64,000 nucleotides of DNA, from positions 27,788,356 to 27,852,355 of the forward strand of contig OZ020624.1 of NCBI GenBank assembly GCA_963971575.1, read 5' to 3'. This document shows, piece after piece, positions 1 through 10,539 of this stretch; position 1 is the first letter of the stretch, and each line of letters begins with the position of its first letter. The notes beneath the pieces were generated by a model. The model did no database searches. It worked only from the letters and a program-made list of their open reading frames with translations, and had not been told where the DNA came from. The translations under genes and the position numbers were made by a program. The DNA is from Liopterus haemorrhoidalis (taxonomy: Eukaryota > Arthropoda > Insecta > Coleoptera > Dytiscidae).

Positions 1-12
1 AGTTTCCCAAAA

Positions 13-78
13 CATGTAGTCTTTCTGAGGACTCCAACAGTAGTAGGCCATCATGTGGCTATCTTATCTTCCTTGATA
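13..78 (-). repeat. Extra copy of the 3' end of an unnamed dispersed protein family
   Basis: On the minus strand this stretch matches 180-245, the 3' end of the neighbouring pseudogene copy; both share the stretch CTCCAACAGTAGTAGGCCAT. The equivalent in the plus-strand copy at 62.4 kb encodes a conserved DTHMMADYCW-type end. The roughly 100 bases between the two fragments begin with a CAGTGGCGG-type end at 80, as seen at the ends of some hAT-type MITEs, so an insertion may have separated two duplicated ends. It is non-functional. Confidence 0.5.
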
Positions 79-185
79 TCAGTGGCGGTCGGTGAATCAT
101 TTTTGGGTATGCAATTCCAAGGATTAAACTCGCTCGTGCTTTGTCGTTGCTATACTGCTGTTGAGCGATATAGTACGAGCTTGTA

Positions 186-840
186 GTAGTAGTACTCCAA
201 CAGTAGTAGGCCATTATGTAGCTATCTTATATTCCTTGATATATATCTTCCATAGTTTTATGTCCTGATGGAATCTTTCCCCCGGTTCTTCACTAAAATC
301 ACCTAGGTTTTCTGGTAAGTGGTCATAATACAACCGAGAATATTAAAGTTGGAAAGTATATTTTCTACTAATTCTCTGCCTTATGATTTCCAAGTCAATT
401 TTGTACTACTTGAATAAATGAACACCAAGAATTAGATTCAATCTCGTTCATTGATGCGGTTGGATTGGATTGTGGATCTTCAGTAGGTTGCCTTATCTGA
501 GGATCATCAAATATTCTGGCTTTCAGTTTTTCAGAGTTAATCCCAGGAAATTTACGTATCAAGTAGCCTACACAAAGTCCATCTCGATATAAAGCCTTCA
601 AAAATTGCTACATAAGTCCAAACTTGATATGCAAGGGTGGAAATATAATTTTCTCTCTCGCAACCAAAGGTTCGTTGACAACGTTTTGTTTTTCTTGAAT
701 TATGACATTTCTTAATGGAAATCACCCAATTTCTGTTAACCCAGTGATGATCCTTAGCTCTGCTGTCTCAAAGACATAAAAAACAAGGATATTTTGTATA
801 TCCACTTTGCTGTCTAAGGAGAAAGTTTACCGTTTTTAGA
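186..840 (-). pseudogene. Pseudogene of an unnamed multicopy arthropod protein family (copy 1)
   Basis: Read on the minus strand, fragments in several frames line up with the copies at 3.2-3.6 kb and 61.8-62.5 kb. In order they give a PLVA segment, a PPLHIKFGLM segment, then SEKLKARIFDDPQIRQP (best frame 395-601), then a GERFHQD-like end. The frame changes repeatedly and stops interrupt it. I know this arrangement (cysteine-containing PCFLC.W start, PLHIKLGLM centre, IFDGPQIR, GERFHQD, DTHMMADYCW) only as uncharacterised multicopy predicted proteins in arthropods, and I assign no function. Its spread through the window suggests it travels with a mobile element or is amplified as retrocopies. 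Homology between the copies is clear from the sequence; the exact ends are approximate. Confidence 0.6.
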
Positions 841-1353
841 TAAAAAACTAAAATCAATTAGTCTGTATCTCAAAAACTAGAGCTGCTACGAAAAAGAGTC
901 AGGTATTTTTGGAATTCGCACATCAAAAATATCCAAAACCAGTACTTACTTTTCCGGCACCAAGATAAAAAAAATATTTTGCTGAGCAGTGTTATCTATC
1001 TCATTTCTAAACAATTATTTCTATGCTGTTAGCCAAGTCTTTATCTAAAGGTTTTCAATTTATTACCGATTCACTTAATTTTATTCGAAACTGAAGTGAT
1101 GTATTTGTAATTTTGTAAAAACAAAACGAACGCGCTTCACTTAACGATGACTTAAGCTATAAAAACTTCAGAAAAGATTTATACCTGTCAAGTTAAAATT
1201 CTATTTAGCTACTACTAAAATGTGTTTTTAGCAACGCACTTAATTTATTAGTTATAACAGTTATAAATAAATCTATATATAGTATTGTTTTATGCAATGT
1301 TGTGGAATTATTATATGGCAGTTGTAATTTGTATTTTTTTCCCTTTTTCACAG
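841..1353. other. AT-rich non-coding stretch before the terminal exon
   Basis: Positions 841-1000 match 3540-3660 plus 4307-4350, so they belong to the same dispersed unit as the pseudogene copies. That second locus is interrupted by the MITE at 3654-4306, and the copy here shows the uninterrupted form. The remainder to 1353 is presumably intron; it ends in a pyrimidine tract and the acceptor CAG at 1351-1353. Confidence 0.5.
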
Positions 1354-1592
1354 TTCAATATTTGGAAGAAGACCACACTTATTACTTCCAAGTCTTCGCT
1401 GTGACCGATGAATACCAATCAGGTTCAGACAAGATCATTCTGATGGTTCCTGCTTATAAAAGGATAAGAGCTATATCTATAACAATAATGACGACAGTAG
1501 CTCTGTTAGGAGCAGCTTTTGGTGCATTTTATTATCTACGAAAACGTTGCTGTAAGACTTACGAAGAAAAGAAATCATGTAATTCCAGTTAA
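1354..1592 (+). CDS. Terminal exon of a type I membrane protein with a fibronectin-III-like end
   Basis: This is the last coding exon of a gene that enters from the left; earlier exons are outside the window. A pyrimidine-rich tract and CAG (1351-1353) form a good acceptor, and the exon begins inside a codon (two bases of it). It encodes about 79 residues. First comes the closing strand pair of a probable fibronectin-III domain (TYYFQVFAVTDEYQSGS), then a hydrophobic helix (AISITIMTTVALLGAAFGAF) preceded by KRIR, then a 17-residue basic, cysteine-containing tail (RKRCC..) and TAA at 1590-1592. The layout says extracellular FN3 domain, one membrane pass and a short cytoplasmic tail, so it is not a receptor kinase or phosphatase. 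I cannot name the gene. The open frame upstream to 1302 reads into the intron and is not used. Codon use and splice site support a real exon. Confidence 0.65.
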
Positions 1593-1822
1593 CAAAATTA
1601 GGTAACCAGGGTTTAGTGGGTGTTTTAAACTGGGTTTTTTGGGTCTAAGTAGTTGGTAGACTTAAATTAATTTTATTGCATGTTGGGTATTAGGATCATT
1701 TGTTTTGTGTTGTCTTTCTTGGGACTGTTATTTTGAAAATGGTGAAAAGCAGTGGTGTATTCTGTTATAACTGGTTTCGGTAACTGGTCTGTGGAGAAAT
1801 GATAGAGTGCAATTATTGATAG
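1593..1822 (+). other. Probable 3' UTR and downstream DNA of the membrane-protein gene
   Basis: This follows the TAA at 1590-1592. It has no open frame and no clear AATAAA before the MITE at 1823; the first AATAAA-like runs lie inside the MITE. A CCGGTA-type repeat around 1750-1790 recurs inverted near 2790-2820, which suggests another short dispersed repeat spanning this region. Confidence 0.35.
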
Positions 1823-2620
1823 CTGGCGCGCACAGAAAGAGGACATCCTAGAGTCGAGACCCCCCCCAGGAATGGAAAAAACATAGACTTATTTAATAAA
1901 AATACATAATTTAAAAACAAAAATCACCTTTAGTAATAAAAATTAAATTAATATACACACACCGGCAAATTTAAAGGAACAGACAAAAATCTAATTATTT
2001 TCCCTGTAGTGTACATATTGTTGATATCTCTCAGGTAATCTTCTAATACAATGTTTTTTGGAATAATGTTCAATCGGGTTGAGGTCAGGGGAGGAAGATG
2101 GCCAACTCATTGTTGTTATACCCACTTGATTTAAAAAGTCTGTTATACAGTGGGCGACGTGTGGGCGCGCATTATCCTGTATTAGGGTGAAATTTTCTCC
2201 GATATATGGGGCAAAAGGTACAACATGGTCTTGAAGAATATCTCTGATGTACCTATCTGCAGTTAACGCTCCGCCATCAATCTCCACTAACTCTGTGCGA
2301 GCTCCCAAACATATTCCACCCCAAACCATAATTGAACCTCCACCAAAAGATACACTAGTATCAAAATTAAATGGTGCATTTTGTTCTCCTTGGCGTCGAT
2401 ACAATCTTCGTTCATTGTTTAGTACAGCATTCAAAGCTATCTAGATATAGGCTACAAAATAATAAAACTAAAAAAAAACAATTTTCAATCTGTTCCTTTA
2501 AATTTGCTGGTGTGTGTATAATCCTACTCCTCTCCGTAGAAACACAATAATTTTTTTATTATTTTACGGATATTTTTTCGAAATGGACCCCCCCAGAACA
2601 TTTTTTTGTGTGCGCGCCTG
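1823..2620. mobile_element. hAT-type MITE carrying a nested Tc1 derivative
   Basis: The ends are imperfect inverted repeats: CTGGCGCGCACAG at 1823 against CAGGCGCGCACACA (reverse complement of 2607-2620). Flanking 8-mers ATTGATAG (1815-1822) and ATTGATAA (2621-2628) differ at one position and fit the 8-bp duplications of hAT elements. C-runs near both ends (about 1860 and 2588) recur in the relative at 10540-10755. It has no transposase of its own; the only coding trace belongs to the Tc1 derivative inserted at 1956-2516. Confidence 0.7.
1956..2516 (-). mobile_element. Internally deleted Tc1-like transposon, DD34E
   Basis: Terminal inverted repeats of about 27 bp start CACACACCGGC on the left and CACACACCAGC on the right. 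TA dinucleotides flank both ends (1954-1955, 2517-2518), as expected for Tc1/mariner. The minus-strand frame 1991-2434 is the C-terminal half of a Tc1 transposase. It has a GGGSIMVWGG box, the second catalytic Asp in IQDNARPH, and [10 protein letters not shown] with the catalytic Glu 34 residues after that Asp (DD34E). The N-terminal DNA-binding part and the first Asp are missing, and the end after PIEH diverges, so it is a deletion derivative that could move only with a helper. It sits inside the hAT-type MITE, so it inserted later. Confidence 0.8.
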
Positions 2621-2628
2621 ATTGATAA

Positions 2629-3185
2629 AGTAAAAAATAATACCGGAACGCTCGTTGATTAACTAAAACTAGCAACCTACACTGTTTACAAAAATAAATC
2701 AACCAAAGAAAAATATTTGATTATTTCATTGTTTCGTAATAGGTATATTTAATGATTTTCCTTTTCTGAAAAAAAAAGTACTGGAAAGTCATTCCGGTAC
2801 GTTCCGGTATGAATACACCACTGGCCAAAGGTTTTTCCTAAAAATTGCTGCCACTATATCCATCATTGTGTATTGTATTCTCATTAGTTAATGTGATGTA
2901 TAAATTTTTTATCATAATATGTATATTTAGAAACCATAATAAAGTTATCATACATATGAAATAGGTTTGATAATATGTGACACATTTTCTGTTTTTTAAT
3001 GTATTTCTTATAAACACAGCTGTTGTTTAAAATACAGTGTTGGACTTTATTTGTGACTAGAATTTGCCAATAATCGAGATGGGAGAGATTCTGAGTATTC
3101 TGAAGGCATCTGGAGATTTTGAACTCACCCGAGACAATTTTTTTTTTACAAACAAACACCAGATTAGAGCATTAGATTCAATCTC
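2629..3185. other. No gene recognised
   Basis: AT-rich DNA. A GGTACGTTCCGGTATGAATAC-like stretch at 2796-2818 resembles an inverted counterpart of 1750-1790. No splice-bounded coding segment is visible; the short minus-strand open frame at 2884-3159 lacks recognisable motifs. Confidence 0.4.
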
Positions 3186-3578
3186 GTTCATTGATGCACT
3201 AAATTGTGGATCTTTAATAAGCTTATCTGAGGACCATCAAATATTACGGTTTTCAGATTTTCCGTGCTAAATCCTAGGAAATTTACGTGTCAAGTAGCCA
3301 AAACAAAGTCCATCTCAATTTCAAAAGCCTTCACAAATTGCTTCATAAGCCCCAACTTGATGTGCAAGAGTGGAAATATGATTTTCTCGTTTGCAACCAA
3401 AGGTTCGTTGATTACGTTTTGTTTTCCTTGAATCATGCCAATTTCTGTTAACCCAGTAATGATCCTTGGCTCTGTTGTCCCAAACACATAAAAAACAAGG
3501 ATATTTTGTATATCCTTTTTGCTGTCCAAGTTTACCATTTTTAGATAAAAAACTAAAATAACTTAGCCTGTATCTCAA
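3186..3578 (-). pseudogene. Pseudogene of the same unnamed multicopy protein family (copy 2)
   Basis: Two overlapping minus-strand frames cover the N-terminal half of the family. One gives YPCFLCVWDNRA followed by HYWVNRNWHDSRK (3321-3578). The other gives NVINEPLVANEKIIFPLLHIKLGLMKQFVKAFE in pieces (3290-3538). A frameshift lies between them, and the 3' part (3186-3290) has stops. The flank matches copy 1 base by base for several hundred bases (for example 3540-3650 against 840-930), so the two are duplicates of one longer unit. The Cys-X2-Cys in the first segment might bind metal, but this is a guess. No function is assigned. Confidence 0.6.
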
Positions 3579-3653
3579 ATACTAGAGCTGCTACGAAAAA
3601 AAGGGCGGGTATTTTGGAATCAGCACATCAAAAATATTCAAAATCAGTTCTTA

Positions 3654-4306
3654 CCCAGCAAACATTTTTATACGGGCCAGTACTGTTGTAGCATATACTC
3701 CCCGGCATTCAATGGGCCAGTACCCCGGTGTCCGCGTGGCCGTTAGCTGGCCCATTGGTGTATCAAATGCCGGCCCAGCAGCGGTAAAGTGCAAAATAAA
3801 CGCATTAGTTGCAAGATTTATTTCTGACGGATCAGTGCTTATATTATACCCATTCTCTAGTATTTCAAATGTAACATATGTATATGTACGTTATACTTAC
3901 CCAGTATTAAAATAAATTAATTGTTAGGTGCAAAATAAATACTCATTTGGCCATTTCACCATCGTTGAATAAATTTATTTAACAAATAAAGTTGACAATA
4001 TCGCATCGGTTTTAAACTGTTAATGGAGAAATTAACGTTACTGTCAATAGAATGATGCGATATTGTCAACTTTATTCGTTGAATAAATTTATTCAACGAT
4101 GGTGAAACAAAAGGAAAATGTAACATATTAACAAAAATAAGGAGTGCTCATAAAATGCTAGTAAAGTACTTGGTATAGGAGGAGTGCGAAATACAAATGT
4201 GAAGTATATTATTAATACTGGCGTTGCACAAACTTTTAGTGCCAGCAATTTACCAACAGAAAAAGCAGTTCGCCGGCATTCGGCCTATGGTTGAATGTTT
4301 GTTGGG
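3654..4306. mobile_element. TA-flanked MITE with CCCAGCAAACAT ends
   Basis: The left end CCCAGCAAACATT and right end (reverse complement) CCCAACAAACATTC are inverted repeats of about 13 bp flanked by TA (3652-3653 and 4307-4308). Removing the element restores continuity with the homologous unit at 940-960 (cagt.ctTActtttccgg), so both ends are firmly placed. No transposase is encoded. The first 150 bases are GC-rich (GGCCAG, CCGGC repeats), unlike their surroundings. An internal palindrome lies at 3954-4107. Confidence 0.75.
3954..4107. repeat. Palindrome inside the MITE
   Basis: Arms of about 55 bp (3954-4009 and 4053-4107), reading TTTCACCATCGTTGAATAAA and its reverse complement, are nearly identical. 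A loop of about 43 bases separates them. It could form a long hairpin; a nested foldback insertion is as likely as a function. Confidence 0.65.
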
Positions 4307-4308
4307 TA

Positions 4309-4687
4309 CTTTTCCGGCACCAAGACAAAAATTTAATTTTGTTGGGCTTTGTTATGTTTGTGGTTGTGTCTGTGTCGTTAGATAGGGCATGTTTGATTGT
4401 ATTCTAGATGTTGTGACTTCCTCGTTTAGATAAGTACTTTTGGCAGTGTAGTATGATATGGTCCAAGGGTACTATGGTGTTGCATGTTTCGCATATCGGT
4501 GGTTCTATGTTGTGGAACAGGTATACATGTGTTAAGCCTATTCTCAGTCTTGTTAAGACGACTTGGTCTTGTCTTCCTCCGTACTAGCTCAATTTTTTGT
4601 AGTGTCCTTGATTGCCCTCAGTTTGTTAGCTGTGTCTGTGTTGGTCCATTCTGTGTTCCAGGCGTCTATGATCTTTAATTTAATGGT
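4309..4687. other. Continuation of the dispersed unit, no gene
   Basis: The first 45 bases continue the unit that matches 945-1000. After that I recognise nothing; the open frame at 4484-4678 has no family signature. Confidence 0.35.
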
Positions 4688-5194
4688 ACTCTACTCAGAA
4701 TATTAAAAAAATATATACACTCATACCTCGCTTTACGGCCTAGATACGTTCCGGAAAAGTTGAGCGCAAAGCGAAAAGCCGTATAACGAATCAATTCCGA
4801 ATTCTCAAAACCAAGATCATTTGCTAGGTTCAATATGGTTTGTCGAAGTTCAAAAATAGAATCAACTTAAGGATCATTAGTTTTTATTCTTTCTGGCAGT
4901 ATTTTTTTCACATTTATTATTTTTTTTTTGGCCATTTAACGAAACATTTTGGGCCGTATATCAAAAAAGTGCCATAATTAAAGAAGGCCGTTATAGCGAA
5001 AAGCCGTATAAACAGCGGCCGTATAGCGAGGTATGAGTGTATTTTTTTTTGATGAGCACATATTTTTTTATATTTTTAAAGGGATATATTTTTTAGATGT
5101 TTTAGTATTTTTCCTATGTGCGGGTCAAAGAGTTGTATAAGCATGCCAAATTTCAACTATCTAGGTTTAGCCGTTGGGCTACAATTTCTACCGT

Positions 5195-5229
<35 letters not shown>

Positions 5230-5283
5230 CATGAGTGACGTTATAAGGGTTTTTTGGTGGTCATACCTACAAAACCCTAAAAA
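4688..5283 (-). repeat. Dispersed repeat with a CTGT/ACAG microsatellite (copy 1, reverse)
   Basis: On the minus strand it reads GGGTTTTGTAGGTATGACCA, then an ACCCTTATAACGTCACTCAT part, a (TCTG)n tract and AGTTGAAATTTGGCATGCTT, and it ends near CTACTCAGAA. The same order appears at 31128-31469, 31470-32800 and 43540-44058. It is non-coding in all copies. The pogo-type MITE 4718-5039 inserted near its far end. The (CAGA)n run is at 5197-5230. The type of mobile element is not clear. Confidence 0.7.
4718..5039. mobile_element. Pogo/Tigger-type MITE
   Basis: A 322-bp element with terminal inverted repeats of about 24 bp (CACTCATACCTCGCT.TACGGCC), matching at all but one position. TA flanks lie at 4716-4717 and 5040-5041. 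The end sequence resembles the CAGTCATACCTCG-type ends of pogo/Tigger elements. AAAGCCGTATA motifs recur inside both ends. No coding capacity. Comparison with 43750-43800 shows the interrupted repeat on both sides. Confidence 0.75.
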
Positions 5284-5756
5284 GTGGACAAGGATAACAA
5301 AGAAAGAGGTTATTGAACCTAAGTGTGGTGTTTAACTTTTGTTCTATTATTAGGTGTAATCTAATTTAGACAAATACATTGTTTTTGAACAATATTTTAA
5401 TGTGTGTCGAAGTGGACAACTGGTTGAACAAGAGGACTTTTTTTCTACAAATGGTGAGTGCTATTTTATTTCTTTTTTTAAATTTTTTATAACATCTCCC
5501 GGATATTCTTTTATGATATTTTTCTTTGTGAGTCACATTACAAAGTTCAGTCATGAATCATTTTCATAAATGACGAGTAACTAAATTATCTGGTAGAAAG
5601 AATATTCTGTTAGATAATGAATACAAAAAATATACTATTGCAATATGATTATCTACGCATAACCACGGAAATACTAACTACTATTATCAGTAGTAACTCG
5701 TGATAACTGCTAATGAAGTCTGTAACCAAAAGCGTAAACTATTTGTTGGGTTATAG
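5284..5756. other. No gene recognised
   Basis: AT-rich DNA between the dispersed repeat and the hAT relic. The minus-strand open frame 5366-5554 has no identifiable motif. Confidence 0.4.
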
Positions 5757-6650
5757 CAGGGGTCAGCAACCTGCGGCTCTTTTAGAAATATTTGTGGCTC
5801 CTTGAAAATTAGATGGTTTTTATTTTAATATAATTTATTTTTAAATTTGCAACTTTCTGCCTGTACTATATAGGTTCTGTATTGTTCAGGATGTTTTACG
5901 GTGCAATTCACGCCCGGTAATTCCCCGAGTTACTGCATATTCCCTTTTAGAAGTAGTAATTTGTTTAAAAAAAAAGTTATGTGTATTTGTGAATTATTTA
6001 CGTGCAGAAACATTTTTAAATTTTATTAATTTACAATAACTTAAGGACAATAACAACGTTATTAATGCATTTTTTTGCACAAACTATTGTTAACATGCAA
6101 GAAGCTTTTGTATAAAGATTTAAAGAGTTTAGAAAATATAAAGCTACTAGCTTTTTTGACAAAACCAATTGAAGCAGATATGCAACAATTACATTTATCA
6201 CTATTCCCATTGATTAATTAGGCACAATTTGAACTTCAATTATTGGATTTGAAATCCAAAGATTTATGGAATATAAAATTTAATTCTGAACTGGAAAGTT
6301 AAGAAAGAGAAAAGTGCATTTTATCTTCCCAGCATAAGTGGACTGAAATTCCCAATCTTCAAAATTTAGGTAAAGTTGTTTTCGAAGCTTGGAAAGGAAT
6401 TTCAAAATCATTCAATCATTTAAAAAAATATGCTTTTGGACTACTGACAATTTTAGAATCCACATATTACTGTGAGCAAGTTTTTTCACATATGAAATTA
6501 ATAAAGAGTCAGTGAAGAAGTAATCGTACTGACCTGAAACTTGAGTGCTGCCTTAAGTTAAAGATTACTGAATATTCACCAAATATTGAAGTCTTAACTT
6601 ACATTATATTATCTTATACTGGCAAGTGCAATAGGTATCACAAACTAAAT
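5757..6650 (+). pseudogene. hAT transposon relic, C-terminal dimerisation region
   Basis: The left end CAGGGGTCAGCAACCTGCGGCTC (in two parts, 5757-5780) is a typical hAT terminal repeat. Downstream on the plus strand, three frames together show the C-terminal part of a ZBED-type hAT transposase: an FELQLLDLKS-like segment near 6230, a WTEIPNLQNLGK segment near 6345, then AFGLLTILESTYYCEQVFSH near 6440-6495 and a decayed RSNRTDLKLECCLK segment. The STYYCEQVFS motif corresponds to the conserved hAT dimerisation core. Stops (for example near 6300 and 6515) and the missing catalytic centre show it is dead. No right end matching the left repeat was found. Confidence 0.7.
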
Positions 6651-9492
6651 GTATAAGTCAATATTAATTTATTATAATACTTGATTATTTTAAAACAAAT
6701 AAACAATTTTTAGGTTTTTTCTTAAATATAGCATATATTTTTTGATTTAAAGGTAATCTACGATTTACAAGATATGTAATAATATACTATTCTAAAGAAA
6801 TTTCAAGGAAATTTTTAGGTTTTCATTGTATTTTTAATTCTTTTTGACTGTCTGTCAATATAATAACAAAAATATGGTAAATATATTAGTAAAAATTAAT
6901 ATCTCTGCCTGAAAAAGTAGAAGGGCCTTTTAATATATCAACTGATGATTTAGGCAAATTTTGGATGGGATAAATGCTTTTTTTCAATCTTTTCTTAGAC
7001 GTAAAAAATCATTTTCCATAAAATGCAACGAGCAAACAGGCATGGGCTTGGATTTTAGCTCATTTTTAGTTTTTGGGCCCATAAAAACCTACGATCCACT
7101 TTCTCTCTGCCTCCAAACGTTGTTTCAATTGATATTTTTTTCGATATAGGTAAATTATGGAATGTTTAAGAAGGATTCTTCCTTATTCACGATTTACATT
7201 GCGGCAAACAACAAAATTGATTGTTTTTTTCCCATGATTCACAAAAATAAAACACAAACAACAAAAAAATCACGTATTTCTCCATTGAACAAAACAAAAC
7301 AATGTCACTTTCATATCTTCCGCAAATTGCCTCCAGATGTCAGGCTCTTAGGAAGTTTCCCCTATTGTCCATATGTCAAAAAGTTGTTATTGTCTATTTA
7401 GTTAGTTTCGATTTTGCCACTTTGGCGCTGGAATCTTAAAAGGGGTTACCTATTGTGGCTACAACCCAAACAATCAGTGTTGCCAACTGTTGGTAACATC
7501 ATTGGCGTTGGGAATGCGCCTAAAGTTACCCACAATTCAGGCTGTAATTGTCGCCTGTACTGTTCCACAGAACATTCCTCGCGGTGTCAATGGGGGAGAA
7601 CCACCTATTGACCCTGTAATTCAGGATCAACTAGAAACCTCTCCATGCATAAATCCCCGACCCCTTATAGGGGAAACATTTTAAGATTGTAGCGCCACGC
7701 GGATATTTTTGAAACCATTCTTAAACAGATACCACTTGACATTTACTAGTAAATAATAGCGAAAAGTGTATCAAAAAAACGACAAAAAATAAATAATTGT
7801 ATGCGATTTTCTGATTTTGTTTTAAAATTTTATAATCAAGTATACACACGTACTGTGAGGACATTTTTTTTTAAGTGACATTACTTGTAAACCTCTTAAA
7901 TACTACATTTTGTAATCTGGTTTTAAGTTATGGCGGCACAGTTTTCCATTGTCAATTATTTTAATTATATTGGGGGTTTAAATAATAATTCCCGTGTTGT
8001 TTACGAAGGTGTATAAATTTACAATGCTGGGCATATAATATTGTTTGGTGTCACTGAGAAAAACAGAGAGTTCATAAAGATTTATACAGACTTGTGCATT
8101 ATAATCAAACCCACACACAATAACAGGAATTTTCAAGATATGCGATAATAAATACAAAATTGAAAATATTATTTGTAGTCACTATCTTTAAAATGTAATG
8201 AGCAAACTTTCATATAAGGGCTCACTTTTGTTCCAATTTTTAAAATGTTTATCTAAACATCGCGTCGATTCCTAACCTCTTGCTTTCCCAATTTTGTTCA
8301 GAACCGTACGGTGTCTGATATTGGTGGAAACAAATGAAACGATATTTCCGGGTTTCTTCTTTTCAATGAATTGCACATAGGCACACAACAATATGTATTA
8401 TACATTTTTCAATGATTATAATAAAACTTTAAAAACAAACTTCATACAAAACCAATACACAAAACGAAATGTTATCTGTCGCATACAAGTTCATGAAACC
8501 CTCACCAGATGGTAGAGTGCTTAGCTGCAAATCCCTATATTCCCAAATTGGGTCTTATTATTCATTTATTACGATTCAGAATCAATTCTAATCAATTTAT
8601 ATTACGGTATTGATTATAACCATTGTTTTAGAACCACATAATGATACCTATTGACTCACATTCAAGTACACTTGCACTCGCTGAGTGCACATGTACCTAG
8701 GTGTATCTAAACGAGATGTACTTGAACAGGAAACATTGTTGCATCAACTATAATTTCACTCATTTTATACTTATCTTTACAAGATAATGTTTATATAATT
8801 ATTTATTTACACCTTGTTTAATATTATTTAATTAGGTAAAGGTAGTAAGGTAAATATTATTTAATTAGGTTTTCCAAAGAAAAATAGTATGTTTCACATG
8901 CGCAAAAGACTTTTAACTCTTAAAAAAACATAAAAGTTAAATTTACTTTTAAGAAATGTAAGAAATGTTCAACTGAATTTTTAAAATTCTTTCATTTTAC
9001 GTAATTTGATTACAGTTTATAAGTAATGTTTATAATTTACTTTTATCGTATTTTTTTATGCGAATTACCTTATCGTTATTATTAATTTTCCTGTATATGT
9101 GTTCAAATTAAGAACTTATGTACCAAGAATTTACTTTTAAGGACATATGTACTGAAATTTTATGATTAATTTATGTGTACACACAGCAGTAGCGAGATTG
9201 ACCCATTAAGGCATATGGGTCAATAGAATTAGTTTGAATTCAATCTAGTTTATCATTCTCTGGTTGGATGTGTTGGATTTTTGACTTCCTTCTTCCATCT
9301 GGGGGGAAGAAAACGAGACTATAAAATTTTTTTTAGCGTTGCATGTGCTACGAAGTTTACATTTTAAGTTTTTACAAATAATAAGAATGAAAAAATTTTT
9401 TTTGGAACAAACTGTATTATTGTTTTTCAAAATATTTAAGATTTATACACTTTTGCATGCATTCAAACCAATTCTCGAAACATTTTTTCTAC
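6651..9492. other. Long AT-rich stretch without recognised genes
   Basis: Several open frames of 60-80 codons occur, none with family motifs. A weak tRNA-like A-box sequence (GATGGTAGAGTGCTTAGC, 8509-8526) lacks a B box. A direct repeat of ATATTATTTAATTAGGT occurs near 8820-8870. Nothing else is supported. Confidence 0.4.
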
Positions 9493-9640
9493 TTGGTATC
9501 TCTTTTCCTGATTTTGTTAATGACTTCTGGCAAACAAATTGTTGTATACCATTCAGTATTAAGTGTTCTATGAACCTCTAAAGGAATGGTTGCGACATGT
9601 CCAGTACAACCGAAGAAAGAAGCCATCAACTCCATCCGCG
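9493..9640 (-). pseudogene. Mariner transposase fragment (middle part)
   Basis: Positions 9493-9640 match 46150-46280 (shared stretches TGACTTCTGGCAAACAAATT and CTAAAGGAATGGTTGCGA), the central part of the minus-strand mariner at 45.9-47 kb. It begins upstream of the catalytic HDN motif of that copy. Together with the N-terminal fragment at 10756-11100 it may be one element later split by MITEs (9838-10244, 10540-10755). Confidence 0.6.
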
Positions 9641-9837
9641 ACCCAATGAGAGAAAAAGCAACCCCATGACAAGAATATTTTTAATTTATCACCAAATGCC
9701 ACCATGGAGATGGTTTCCACAGTTTCCACTTGGGGACAGCAAAAGCCTCCTTACTGGGCGCTAAAATTTGCCCAATAACTCCTGAAACAAATACCATACA
9801 TTAAAAAAATAATAAAAAATTATTTTACAAGGCGGTA

Positions 9838-10244
9838 CAGTCTGTTCCAAACGGTTAAGCGGAACTAGATTTTGCAATCTAGTTACTTTCATCGTTTAAA
9901 TCGTGCTTTTCGGTCGTTTTGTTTAAGCTTTGTAAATCATACTTACAATAAACATTTTTTGGTTAAGGTTAATATCATTTTAAAATGTCATTTTCTTTAT
10001 ATTTTGATATTTTGTGCATTCTTAATACAAATTTCCCATTTATTAATTTTTTTGTCATTAAAATTTGTAAAAAAAAATAATTTAATTTTGACATGTCATT
10101 CGTTTCTATGGTTTCATTGTTGGAATTTTAAATTTTGACATTCCAACATGAAAAATGAAATAACCCAAGCAAGGTCCCTTCTCGTGACAACCTAAAAGAA
10201 CGAAAATCTCATTTAGTTCCGCTTAACCGTTTGGAACAGACTGT
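9838..10244. mobile_element. Tc1/mariner-type MITE with CAGTCTGTTCC ends
   Basis: Near-perfect terminal inverted repeats of about 31 bp: CAGTCTGTTCCAAACGGTTA followed by AGCGGAACTA, inverted at 10214-10244. TA lies on both sides (9836-9837, 10245-10246). Length is 407 bp with no transposase; the plus-strand open frame across it is a shadow. Shorter relatives sharing (T)TTAAGCGGAACTA-type ends are at 48214-48390 and 57133-57293, with a single end at 47640-47680. Confidence 0.8.
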
Positions 10245-10539
10245 ACTTAATTTTGAAACGTGGAGTTCTTAAATCAAATTAAATTAAAATGTTCCTTGTA
10301 GCCATGAATAATATTAGTTCACATAACCGAGGTCCTACTGTAATTGAATGAATAATAATACTGAATTGAAAAATCTTAAAACGAAAATTATCATTCCTTT
10401 TGAAAACTGCATTGTAAGTTGGGTCCGAGCGTCTGATATGTTGGCGGAAACCGGCCGGACACTTGCCGATATCGTGTACAATCTCCGGTAAAATCACTTC
10501 CAGAAAATGAGACTGGAAATAAATTATAAATTAAAAAAA

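Noticed and set aside
8492..8565. Possible tRNA gene (GATGGTAGAGTGCTTAGC)
   Set aside because: Only an A-box-like word; no B box, no acceptor or T-arm pairing found.
9872..10138. 88-codon frame between the terminal repeats of the MITE
   Set aside because: Phe/Leu-rich AT-driven frame without transposase motifs; MITE length and ends explain the region.
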